5,263 nt of DNA from NCBI GenBank assembly GCA_021772695.1, contig JAJFLL010000291.1:1-5263 (forward strand), read 5' to 3'. The number at the start of each line of letters is the position of its first letter. The first letter of the stretch is position 1. This document shows, piece after piece, positions 1-5,263 of the stretch. Both the position numbers and the translations under genes were made by a program. Below the pieces are notes generated by a model. That model was given only the letters and a program-made list of their open reading frames with translations, made no database searches and was not told the DNA's origin. Source of the stretch: Deltaproteobacteria bacterium. Its GTDB lineage: Bacteria; UBA10199; DSSB01.

Positions 1-573
1 GCCTCCCAAAAAGTTCGAGGGCAGGCCGCCGGGTATGCCGTCACCGGTGCCGTGTTAAAAAACTTCTTCGAAGTCATCGAAGCTATCATCCCAGCGCTGG
101 TGGTGGTTTCGGTGGTGGTTTCTCTGGTAGCTACCGTCCTATACGTTCGGCAAGAGTATCAACACCGCGATAAATTTAGTTGGCCTAGAAATCTGTATCT
201 GGTGTCGATTTTATCGCTCTATTTGACCTTCGGATATGATTTGCTCGTGGGCTATGCCGTATTCGGCTTTAGCCATTCCATTGAGTATTTGGCATTTGTC
301 AATGTTTACGCCCGCAATAAATTTCGGCAGGGGGCCGCAAAAAAATCCCTAATGAGCTGGGCCGTGCAGCGGCAAGTGATCACCTTCGGAATTTTTTGTT
401 TGGTAGGAGGTCTGATCTTTGTGTTTTGGCAACAGGTCAGCGCCTATACCTTAAATATTTACATCGTGGGATCGAGCTTTTTGCATTTTCTCTACGATGG
501 ATGGATCTGGAAGTTCAGGAAGGCAAAAGTGGGAGAGCCCATGGGGCTTACTTATGCCACGGCCACCCCCTAA
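1..573 (+). CDS. Multi-pass membrane protein of unknown function, C-terminal part (5' end outside window)
   Basis: The frame is open from the first base, and all 190 visible residues align without gaps to residues 270-459 of the next gene. The true start therefore lies upstream of the window, and the GTG at 52 is probably internal. In the block around the FSH motif, 30 of 46 residues are identical between the two proteins. Hydrophobic segments lie at about visible residues 28-49, 64-90, 115-133 and 150-166. Two histidines in hydrophobic context are shared with the paralogue: FSHSIEYLAFVN (H92) and SFLHFLYDGWIWK (H162). The protein presumably sits in the inner membrane. I do not recognise the family and assign no activity. 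The stop codon runs straight into the ribosome-binding site of the next gene, which suggests an operon of tandem duplicates. Certainty is high that this is a real gene and low on its role. Confidence 0.88.
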   Translation, partial: ASQKVRGQAAGYAVTGAVLKNFFEVIEAIIPALVVVSVVVSLVATVLYVRQEYQHRDKFSWPRNLYLVSILSLYLTFGYDLLVGYAVFGFSHSIEYLAFVNVYARNKFRQGAAKKSLMSWAVQRQVITFGIFCLVGGLIFVFWQQVSAYTLNIYIVGSSFLHFLYDGWIWKFRKAKVGEPMGLTYATATP

Positions 574-591
574 AGGAAGTGATCGAAACCT

Positions 592-1995
592 ATGACTACT
601 CAGGAACAAGCTCCGAACTCACCTTGGATTTCATCGCCGACCATTGACCTGATCTTTTTTTCTTTTGGATGGGTTGCGGTATTTCTCGCCTTTATCTGGG
701 TCGATCAGGCCGCTTTCAGGGCCACGGGTCGCTGGGTTCTGCTAAGTTTGGTCTTGCTCGTGACCGTATTTCACCGTCATTTGACCTTTTCCTTGGTGTA
801 CGGTGATCGAGATGTTTTTGAGACCCGGCGACGTAGTTTTACCTGGCTGCCCATTTTCTTTTTGCTGATAACCCTAATCAGTTTGTTTTATGTGCAACGG
901 CCTGAATTCACGACCCTTGCCCTGAAGACTCCGGTGGAATTCTCAAAAACTGATTTTTTCTACATTTATCTAACCGAACCAAAACGCACCACTTCGGTGA
1001 AGGTACCCTTTGGCGGGACCGAAACCACCGTACCTGCCGTTGCCCAAACCGTGCAGCGGGCCGTGCAGGGAAAACTCTTGGTACAAGCCACTGAAAACCG
1101 TCTTGAGTTCACCTTGCCAGCAGGTTCGAATCTCAAAGGATTTTCTTTTGGGTCCTTCCGCGGTCCCAAATTACGCGAGCGTCTCGGAGTACCTAAAATC
1201 AGTCGATTGGGATGGCGTGATACCCAACCGCTGTTTTATTTTTTGATTATCTTGAGTTCCCTATGGAATTTTTATCACACCCTCATGCAAAAACAGGGCA
1301 TCTTACGGGTCTATTCTCGAAAGGCCGGCTACGGAAAATCCTGGCTGGATCGCACCATGGTCTGGCTCTGGTTCGGCTGGTTGTTTTTTGCCTTGGCCGC
1401 TTCACCCTTTGTTCGCAATCAGGCTTCGCGCTTGGCCACCAGCGGCAAGTTTTTAACCAATACCTTAGAACCCTTCTTTGCCTGGTTGCCTTTGGTGGCT
1501 CGCGGTTTCATGGGTGTCGCCTTGGCGTTCACGGTGCTTTATATCTTAGAAGAATGGCGAAACCGCCACCGGCTCCATTGGCCCAAGAACCTTTACCTAT
1601 TGTCTCTGTGGGGGATCTACCTAACCTTCTTCTATGATTTTCTGGTGGGCTTTCTCGTTTTCGCCTTTTCTCATGCCATCGAGTATTTGGCCTTCGTCAA
1701 TATTTTTGCCAAGAAAAAATATCGGGTTCGCCAGTTAAATTCTTCCTTAATGGCACGGTGGGTTCATCATCAATCCCTCTATTTTATTTTATTCATGGTG
1801 ATTTCCGGCGTGATTTTTATTCCCTGGTACTTCAATGGGCGCACTTCGCTCAATTGGTATATCGTCGGCACGAGTTTTTTGCATTTTCTCTACGATGGCT
1901 GGATCTGGAAGGTGCGGCGCCCCGAAGTGGGTAGCCCTCTGGGCATCTCTTACCCTCAACCCCTGAGCGCCGATACCCAAACTCAGATAGCTTAA
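592..1995 (+). CDS. Multi-pass membrane protein of unknown function, paralogue of the preceding gene
   Basis: A complete 467-aa protein. The ATG at 592 is preceded by AGGAAG at 574-579, a rather long spacing of 12 nt, and lies 18 bp after the upstream stop. About nine hydrophobic segments can be seen, near residues 19-37, 48-60, 84-101, 212-228, 256-272, 298-319, 334-358, 394-411 and 420-435. Between the third and fourth lies a soluble stretch (about 103-208) with alternating polar and beta-type sequence, which sits on one face of the membrane. Histidines at or near membrane segments are H61 and H63 (VFHRHLTF), H229 (NFYHTLMQKQGILRVY), H361 (FSHAIEYLAFVN) and H431 (SFLHFLYDGWIWK); the last two also occur in the paralogue. 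Several buried histidines could bind a metal or haem, as in Brp/Blh-type membrane carotenoid oxygenases, but I see no motif that proves membership of that family. It is probably co-transcribed with the upstream paralogue and ends at the hairpin at 2000-2031. Confidence 0.9.
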   Translation: MTTQEQAPNSPWISSPTIDLIFFSFGWVAVFLAFIWVDQAAFRATGRWVLLSLVLLVTVFHRHLTFSLVYGDRDVFETRRRSFTWLPIFFLLITLISLFYVQRPEFTTLALKTPVEFSKTDFFYIYLTEPKRTTSVKVPFGGTETTVPAVAQTVQRAVQGKLLVQATENRLEFTLPAGSNLKGFSFGSFRGPKLRERLGVPKISRLGWRDTQPLFYFLIILSSLWNFYHTLMQKQGILRVYSRKAGYGKSWLDRTMVWLWFGWLFFALAASPFVRNQASRLATSGKFLTNTLEPFFAWLPLVARGFMGVALAFTVLYILEEWRNRHRLHWPKNLYLLSLWGIYLTFFYDFLVGFLVFAFSHAIEYLAFVNIFAKKKYRVRQLNSSLMARWVHHQSLYFILFMVISGVIFIPWYFNGRTSLNWYIVGTSFLHFLYDGWIWKVRRPEVGSPLGISYPQPLSADTQTQIA

Positions 1996-1999
1996 AACA

Positions 2000-2031
2000 G
2001 AAGGGGGCCACTCTTTCGAGCGGCCCCCTTC
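2000..2031. terminator. GC-rich hairpin between convergent genes, probable bidirectional terminator
   Basis: Two perfect 10-bp arms, GAAGGGGGCC (2000-2009) and GGCCCCCTTC (2022-2031), enclose a 12-nt loop. Inside the loop CTC (2011-2013) can pair with GAG (2018-2020) around a TTTC tetraloop. The hairpin starts 4 nt after the + strand stop codon and lies 31 nt beyond the - strand stop codon. Read on the - strand it is followed by CTGTTTTAAG, a modest T-rich tail. Read on the + strand the tail is CTCTTCCAG, which is poorer. It fits the - strand gene best as an intrinsic terminator and may serve both genes. Confidence 0.75.
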
Positions 2032-2062
2032 CTCTTCCAGGTCCTAAATTTTTGAGACTTAT

Positions 2063-4621
2063 CTAGTGCAGTGTTTCGGTGTCGATGGCCTCAGTAATTT
2101 CTTCTTCTAACTCATGGGAATTCAGCAAAGGAACTTCATGGTTCTGCTTCGCCTCGGGATTCGAACTGTCTTTGGCAGCCCCGGTATAAATTTCTAAAAT
2201 TTGCGCCATGGCATCGGGCAAGGAAAGGATTTCTCGTCCTTGATGCACAAATGGATCAGGACCCCTGAGGCCGCGTAACTCATCGGCGATGGCCTCGGGT
2301 GCGACGGCGCAGCCCAACAATAAGGTAATGAGACGACTCATGGACTCGGCTTGCACGGATTCGCTGCTACCGGCCTTCCCCCAGCGCACCATGAGTTCCC
2401 GCGGACCCAATTCATCTTGGGCCAGGCTGAACCACAGGGGGCCCTGCGGGCTCATCCATTGTTCAGTGATGGCGCTTAAGCGATCCGGTCGTTGGCGCGG
2501 GCCGATGGTGGCAGGATTCGACTTATTTAGATTCGCATTTTCATCGGCTGCCACTTTGGCGGCATGGGTCCCATCGCTGTGGGCATCAAGTGCGGCATTG
2601 CCAGCAGCCAATACGGGGTTTTGCAGTAAATTCAAAGATCGCAGGGAAGCTGCCTGAAAACTCAAACCATCGGGAAAGCTTTGGGTCCAAAATTTATCGG
2701 ACAGGGATTGCAACGGGAGGGCGATACCGCCATCGAAATGGGTTTCCCAAGCCATTTGAACTTTTAAAAGCCACGCGGCATCGAGTTCACCGGCGTGGGC
2801 GAATAATTTTTTTAAGGGCGTCGCTGCGGCGGTGCATTGCCGAACCGAACCTTTTTGTAGAAACTCCTCGGCCAAGGCTTCACTCCATACCTGGCGGCGC
2901 CGGGAAATCATCTCTAATAAGGGATGGGGTTTTAAGGCTTCGTCGGTGTTCGAATTAAAGGCCCAAAGGCTTGGCAGAGGGCCAACCCCCGGACTGACAC
3001 CGGCCAATCGACTTAAGGTATCGGTGGGGCAAACGGCTGTGAGGGATTCATGGCGTTGCTGGGGAGTAGCCGTTCCCTTTTTATGCGCCAAGGGATAGGC
3101 GCCTCGCAACTCGGCAAGCTCTACGCTGACCTTCTGAGTCTCTTGATAGATGAAGCGACTGATTTTTTCAGAAAGAGTCAGGGCTTGGGGGCTATCGTAG
3201 GGAAAACCCAACTTGGCCAGTAGGTCGGCAAAGCCCATGGCCCCCAGGCCGATTTTTCTCGATTGCAGCGTACGTTGTTGAATCAGATCGAGGGGGTATT
3301 CGGTGATTTCAAAAAGGTTATCGAGGAAGTGTACCGCCGAGCGAATGATGCGGCGCAATTTGGCCCAATCGACTTCGGTGCCTGAAGCCACAATGGCCAA
3401 ATTCAAGGTGCCCAATTGACAAGTTTCATAAGCGCGCAGCATGGGTCCACCGCCCCAGCGCGGCAGTTCCTGAGCCCGCTTGGTGGATTCGCAAAACCAT
3501 TGGCTGTTGCACTGGCTCCAAATTTTTTCGACCAAGCTTCGGGAAAGCGGTTTTTCGCCGGCACCCAAACTCAATTGAAAGCGAGGATAGTATTTTCCCG
3601 AGAGCACCAGGTCGATGAATTCCGAGGCCAAGGGATGAGATGCCGAAAAATAGATTCCCACCATGGGGGGTAGGCCGATGGACTCAGGCAATTCTAATAA
3701 AGTGGTTTCAATGGCATGGAGGAAGTCGCTCAAGGTGGCGCTGGTCCAGTGGAATTCTCCGGTCTTCAGGTCCAAAGCGAAGGAAACCGTACCACCGGCC
3801 ATCCAGATTTTTTTGGCATCTAAGAGGGCCTGATCGGCGGTGGCCATGCCCGCCGGCAAATCGATCCATACCTGATGGGGGCCGTAGGCCAAATGGGCCT
3901 CAGCGCCGAGCAAGGTAGGAAAGTGGGGGAAAAATTCTTGATTGGCCAAACTATTATAAAATTCTACTTCGAGGATCGCCGGATTTTGGCCTTCGGAAAA
4001 TTGGGTCTCTACCTGCGCCACACGATGGGCCAATTGCTCAGCCATGCGGTGGATATTATGGGTGCCCACTTCGCCGGTTCCCGAGGCTGCCAGGTTCTGG
4101 GCCCAGAATTGCAGTCCAGCGGCATCGGCCTGAAATCGGGCCCGGGGCGGAGAAATCTGGGTTGTGGGAGTTTTGGCCTGGGCCTGGGCCTGTTTTAGAA
4201 ATTTTTCGAGGGTGGGCAGCGGGGCATGCTGCCCTTGGTTCAAGAGGCCGGGCACCGTTGAGGTCATGTCTTCTGATTCGGGCAAGGGCCGAGTGACTTC
4301 ATCGTTATCACCGAAATCTTCATCGAAAAGGGGTTTTGCGGGGCGTAAAGGGGCTTTTTTGGCCTTTTTTGCCTTCGGACCGGCCATCAGGCCCAACTCC
4401 CGAAATTTAAATTCGACCAACTCGCTGATACTTTGGGCGTTGATTTGGGTCGGGGGCTTTCGCTCCAAGGACTTTTGCACCTCGAGGGCGATCCGCGCGG
4501 CCAGATCGGGGGTGATCTTGGGATGCCCCAAGGACAATAATTCCTGCACCAGCCGAGCACGATCGAGAGATGGTGACCCAGAAGGATCGCTAATTTTTTT
4601 GATGGCACCGGACCTGGGCAT
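2063..4621 (-). CDS. Class II ribonucleotide reductase-like protein (NrdJ family), predicted catalytically inactive
   Basis: An 852-aa protein counted from the ATG at 4621. A TTG directly before it could add one residue, but AGAGGAAGG is better spaced for the ATG. Residues 18-78 resemble an ATP-cone without its usual KRDG start. Residues 81-118 are a linker, first lysine-rich (AKKAKKAP), then acidic. Residues 170-640 follow the reductase barrel: FFPHFPTLL (cf. FLPNSPTLM), YETCQLGTLNL (398-408, cf. YESCNLGSINL), RKIGLGAMGFADLLAKLGFPYDS (455-477), LRGAYP, and PTDTLSRLAGVSPGVGP (532-548, cf. PTGTISIIAGTSSGIEP). Residues 713-788 match the TSCPD domain (GKAGSSESVQAESMSRLITLLL). Active enzymes carry NPCGE just before YESC; here the stretch reads PRWGGGP (387-393), so the radical cysteine, Asn and Glu are absent. 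The first redox cysteine (ACFVLP) is replaced in VWIDLP, GIRCP reads GLRGP, TPCG reads SPQG, and no C-terminal CxxC is present. Only C401 remains. Enzymatic reduction is therefore unlikely. A role as regulatory partner or nucleotide sensor is inference. Confidence 0.9.
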   Translation of the reverse strand: MPRSGAIKKISDPSGSPSLDRARLVQELLSLGHPKITPDLAARIALEVQKSLERKPPTQINAQSISELVEFKFRELGLMAGPKAKKAKKAPLRPAKPLFDEDFGDNDEVTRPLPESEDMTSTVPGLLNQGQHAPLPTLEKFLKQAQAQAKTPTTQISPPRARFQADAAGLQFWAQNLAASGTGEVGTHNIHRMAEQLAHRVAQVETQFSEGQNPAILEVEFYNSLANQEFFPHFPTLLGAEAHLAYGPHQVWIDLPAGMATADQALLDAKKIWMAGGTVSFALDLKTGEFHWTSATLSDFLHAIETTLLELPESIGLPPMVGIYFSASHPLASEFIDLVLSGKYYPRFQLSLGAGEKPLSRSLVEKIWSQCNSQWFCESTKRAQELPRWGGGPMLRAYETCQLGTLNLAIVASGTEVDWAKLRRIIRSAVHFLDNLFEITEYPLDLIQQRTLQSRKIGLGAMGFADLLAKLGFPYDSPQALTLSEKISRFIYQETQKVSVELAELRGAYPLAHKKGTATPQQRHESLTAVCPTDTLSRLAGVSPGVGPLPSLWAFNSNTDEALKPHPLLEMISRRRQVWSEALAEEFLQKGSVRQCTAAATPLKKLFAHAGELDAAWLLKVQMAWETHFDGGIALPLQSLSDKFWTQSFPDGLSFQAASLRSLNLLQNPVLAAGNAALDAHSDGTHAAKVAADENANLNKSNPATIGPRQRPDRLSAITEQWMSPQGPLWFSLAQDELGPRELMVRWGKAGSSESVQAESMSRLITLLLGCAVAPEAIADELRGLRGPDPFVHQGREILSLPDAMAQILEIYTGAAKDSSNPEAKQNHEVPLLNSHELEEEITEAIDTETLH

Positions 4622-4625
4622 CAAA

Positions 4626-4634
4626 CCTTCCTCT
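4626..4634 (-). promoter_or_regulatory. Ribosome-binding site of the reductase-like gene
   Basis: On the - strand the sequence AGAGGAAGG lies before TTTGATG. The GAGG core is 8 nt from the ATG at 4621 but only 5 nt from the alternative TTG at 4624. This spacing favours the ATG as the real start. Confidence 0.75.
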
Positions 4635-4639
4635 TTAAT

Positions 4640-4648
4640 TTATCCACA
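4640..4648 (+). promoter_or_regulatory. DnaA box (TTATCCACA)
   Basis: An exact match to the strict DnaA box TTATNCACA, of the same form as high-affinity oriC boxes. It lies 18 bp upstream of the ATG of the reductase-like gene, in its presumed 5' untranslated region. A weaker 7-of-9 match, CCATTCACA, lies at 4663-4671 in the same orientation. Confidence 0.65.
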
Positions 4649-4673
4649 ACCGGATCCCCTAACCATTCACAGG

Positions 4674-4682
4674 TTATACACA
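4674..4682 (+). promoter_or_regulatory. DnaA box (TTATACACA)
   Basis: A second exact TTATNCACA match, in the same orientation as the box at 4640-4648 and 34 bp from it. It overlaps the left end of the degenerate NrdR-like box at 4678-4693 and the TATAAC hexamer (4673-4678, - strand), a possible -10 element. DnaA bound here could compete with NrdR or with RNA polymerase. DnaA boxes are known in the E. coli nrdAB promoter. Confidence 0.65.
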
Positions 4683-4693
4683 GGATGTTGAGG
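4678..4693. promoter_or_regulatory. Second, degenerate NrdR-like box
   Basis: ACACAGGATGTTGAGG matches 11 of 16 positions of the NrdR consensus acaCwAtATaTwGtgt, including the ACACA end and the central AT. It starts exactly 32 bp from the strong box at 4710, leaving a 16-bp spacer. NrdR boxes normally come in pairs with 15-16 bp between them, so the spacing supports a weak sequence match. Confidence 0.5.
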
Positions 4694-4709
4694 TTGGGCA
4701 CCCTATGAA

Positions 4710-4725
4710 CCACAATATATTGTGG
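4710..4725. promoter_or_regulatory. NrdR box (CCACAATATATTGTGG)
   Basis: A perfect 16-bp palindrome that agrees with the NrdR consensus acaCwAtATaTwGtgt at every position except the two outermost. NrdR is the ATP-cone/zinc-ribbon repressor of bacterial ribonucleotide reductase genes. The site lies 88 bp upstream of the ATG of the reductase-like gene. This links the gene to dNTP-responsive control independently of its protein sequence. Confidence 0.8.
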
Positions 4726-4733
4726 TCTGTCAA

Positions 4734-4985
4734 AAACAATTCCTGGCTCTACCAAGGGTGTTCGGCAAATTCCTTTTGCTTTTGCCAAGTTAAACGAAAA
4801 AAAAATAGTTTTCTTGAAGTGGGCTTTTTGGCGGCTCGAATCGAGCCGGTTGATAAGGCCATAAAAAGCAAAGGGAATAAGCGATCCTATTTTTTTCGCA
4901 CCCTTTTAGAGAACTTCCACCGATACAAATAGATACGACGGATACTCGGACGACCTTGACTTTTTAGCAGAATCCATCAAAGGGT
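4734..4985. other. Intergenic stretch without a convincing gene
   Basis: This lies between the nrd-type control region and the lipoprotein promoter. It is rich in A and T runs. A 75-codon frame (4705-4932, +) crosses it, but it starts inside the NrdR/promoter region, has no well-placed ribosome-binding site and its composition does not look like a protein. Two hairpin-type structures are visible: GGCAAA (4764-4769) with TTTGCC (4781-4786), and the dyad at 4832-4848. Neither has a T-tail typical of a terminator. Confidence 0.5.
4832..4848. repeat. 17-bp perfect dyad (CGGCTCGA-A-TCGAGCCG)
   Basis: Two 8-bp arms are fully complementary around a single central A. No T-run follows on either strand, so a terminator is unlikely; the tight centre suits a dimeric protein-binding site. 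A related but less symmetric sequence, GGCTCGGAATTAAGCCGATT, occurs at 5068-5087 just before the lipoprotein start. I do not recognise the regulator. Confidence 0.5.
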
Positions 4986-5015
4986 TTGACTCAGAATTTT
5001 TGGCGGGCCTATACT
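4986..5015 (+). promoter_or_regulatory. Sigma70-type promoter of the lipoprotein gene
   Basis: A -35 TTGACT (4986-4991) and a -10 TATACT (5010-5015) are separated by 18 bp; each differs from consensus at one position. Transcription would start near 5022, giving a leader of roughly 75 nt before the ATG at 5096. The leader contains two T-runs and the dyad-like sequence at 5068-5087. Confidence 0.6.
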
Positions 5016-5095
5016 GAGCGCCACCCTTTTTGTATTCTGGACCTAAACGCCCTTTGAACCTTTTTTTGGCTCGGAATTAAGCCGATTATGTATTC

Positions 5096-5263
5096 ATGAT
5101 GAGAAGAAGTTTTTGCCTCTTCATTGTAGTCCTCTTTCTCACTACCGCCTGCGGCGGCTCCCAAAAAAAAGCGCAGAGTGCCAAGTACCGTAAGGGGTCC
5201 GACTCCACTCGATACTACCCCGATGGTCGCATGGGTTCCATCGACGATGTCATCTACGACAAT
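5096..5263 (+). CDS. Putative lipoprotein, N-terminal part (3' end outside window)
   Basis: Fifty-six codons are visible and the frame is open to the window edge. The start is MMRRS, with two arginines, followed by a hydrophobic core (FCLFIVVLFL) and the lipobox-like LTTAC, putting the lipidated cysteine at residue 19. The -3 position is Thr rather than the usual Leu, so the lipobox is acceptable but not ideal. Residues after the cysteine are GGSQKK, with no Asp at +2, so Lol sorting to the outer membrane is possible. The mature part is polar (YYPDGRMGSIDDVIYDN) and matches no family I know. ATG 5096 and ATG 5099 are both possible starts, and no good Shine-Dalgarno sequence is visible before either. 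The gene is transcribed divergently from the reductase-like gene and has its own promoter. Confidence 0.75.
   Translation, partial: MMRRSFCLFIVVLFLTTACGGSQKKAQSAKYRKGSDSTRYYPDGRMGSIDDVIYDN

Larger units (their letters stand above)
4673..4733 (-). promoter_or_regulatory. Probable promoter region of the reductase-like gene
   Basis: Two incomplete promoter candidates are visible on the - strand. One has a perfect -35 TTGACA (4728-4733), with the NrdR box filling the expected spacer, but only a poor -10 (GTTCAT at 4705-4710). The other has a good -10 TATAAC (4673-4678) with a poor -35 GTGCCC (4696-4701) at 17 bp. In either case the NrdR and DnaA sites overlap the RNA polymerase footprint, as expected for repression. 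I cannot decide between them from sequence alone. Confidence 0.4.

Noticed and set aside
52..573. Complete small membrane protein starting at the GTG at position 52
   Set aside because: The frame is open from base 1 and the residues before the GTG also align with the paralogue (ASQKVRGQAA against ASPFVRNQAS), so the gene continues upstream of the window.
2289..4691. Several long + strand frames opposite the reductase-like gene
   Set aside because: They are rich in Arg, Ser and Gly, resemble no protein family, and mirror the codon pattern of the real - strand gene, whose translation matches a known family throughout.
4640..4740. Replication origin, because of clustered DnaA boxes next to A/T-rich DNA
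   Set aside because: Only two exact boxes and one weak one are present, there is no dnaA, dnaN or rpmH nearby, and the association with NrdR boxes and an nrd-type gene explains them better as promoter elements.
4764..4786. Hairpin GGCAAA/TTTGCC as a terminator
   Set aside because: The stem has only 6 bp with an 11-nt loop, and no T-run follows on either strand.
4705..4932. Small + strand reading frame of 75 codons in the intergenic region
   Set aside because: It begins within the NrdR/promoter region of the opposite gene, has no well-placed ribosome-binding site, and its lysine-, asparagine- and phenylalanine-rich translation simply reflects A/T-rich intergenic DNA.

Overview
The window looks like chromosomal DNA of a Gram-negative bacterium with mid-range GC content. 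A lipoprotein signal peptide at the right edge, polytopic membrane proteins and bacterial-type NrdR and DnaA sites support this. The style of the proteins would suit the Bdellovibrionota or a former deltaproteobacterial lineage, but no marker gene fixes the taxon and this placement is a weak inference.

Left part (1-1995, + strand): two tandem paralogous multi-pass membrane proteins of a family I do not recognise. The first is cut by the left edge, so only its C-terminal 190 residues are present. The second is complete (467 aa). They align without gaps over all 190 shared residues and keep the same histidines in hydrophobic segments (FSHxIEYLAFVN and SFLHFLYDGWIWK). They are 18 bp apart and probably co-transcribed. 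A strong GC-rich hairpin at 2000-2031 separates them from the convergent gene that follows.

Middle (2063-4621, - strand): an 852-aa protein with the architecture of an adenosylcobalamin-dependent (class II) ribonucleotide reductase. It has an ATP-cone-like N-terminus, a charged linker, a reductase barrel and a C-terminal TSCPD domain. Most catalytic signatures are gone: the NPCGE loop carrying the thiyl-radical cysteine, the first redox cysteine, and the C-terminal redox cysteines. Only the cysteine of the 'CNLGSINL' motif remains (as CQLGTLNL). It is best read as a catalytically inactive reductase paralogue, kept intact as a full-length open frame.

Upstream of that gene (4625-4733): a compact control region. 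It holds a near-perfect NrdR box (4710-4725), a second degenerate NrdR-like box exactly 32 bp away (4678-4693), and two consensus DnaA boxes (4640-4648, 4674-4682). This is the control logic of a genuine nrd operon placed in front of a gene that seems unable to reduce ribonucleotides, and is the most interesting feature of the window.

Right part (4734-5263): a non-coding stretch of about 360 bp containing a 17-bp perfect dyad and a good sigma70-type promoter. It is followed by the first 56 codons of a putative lipoprotein that runs off the right edge.
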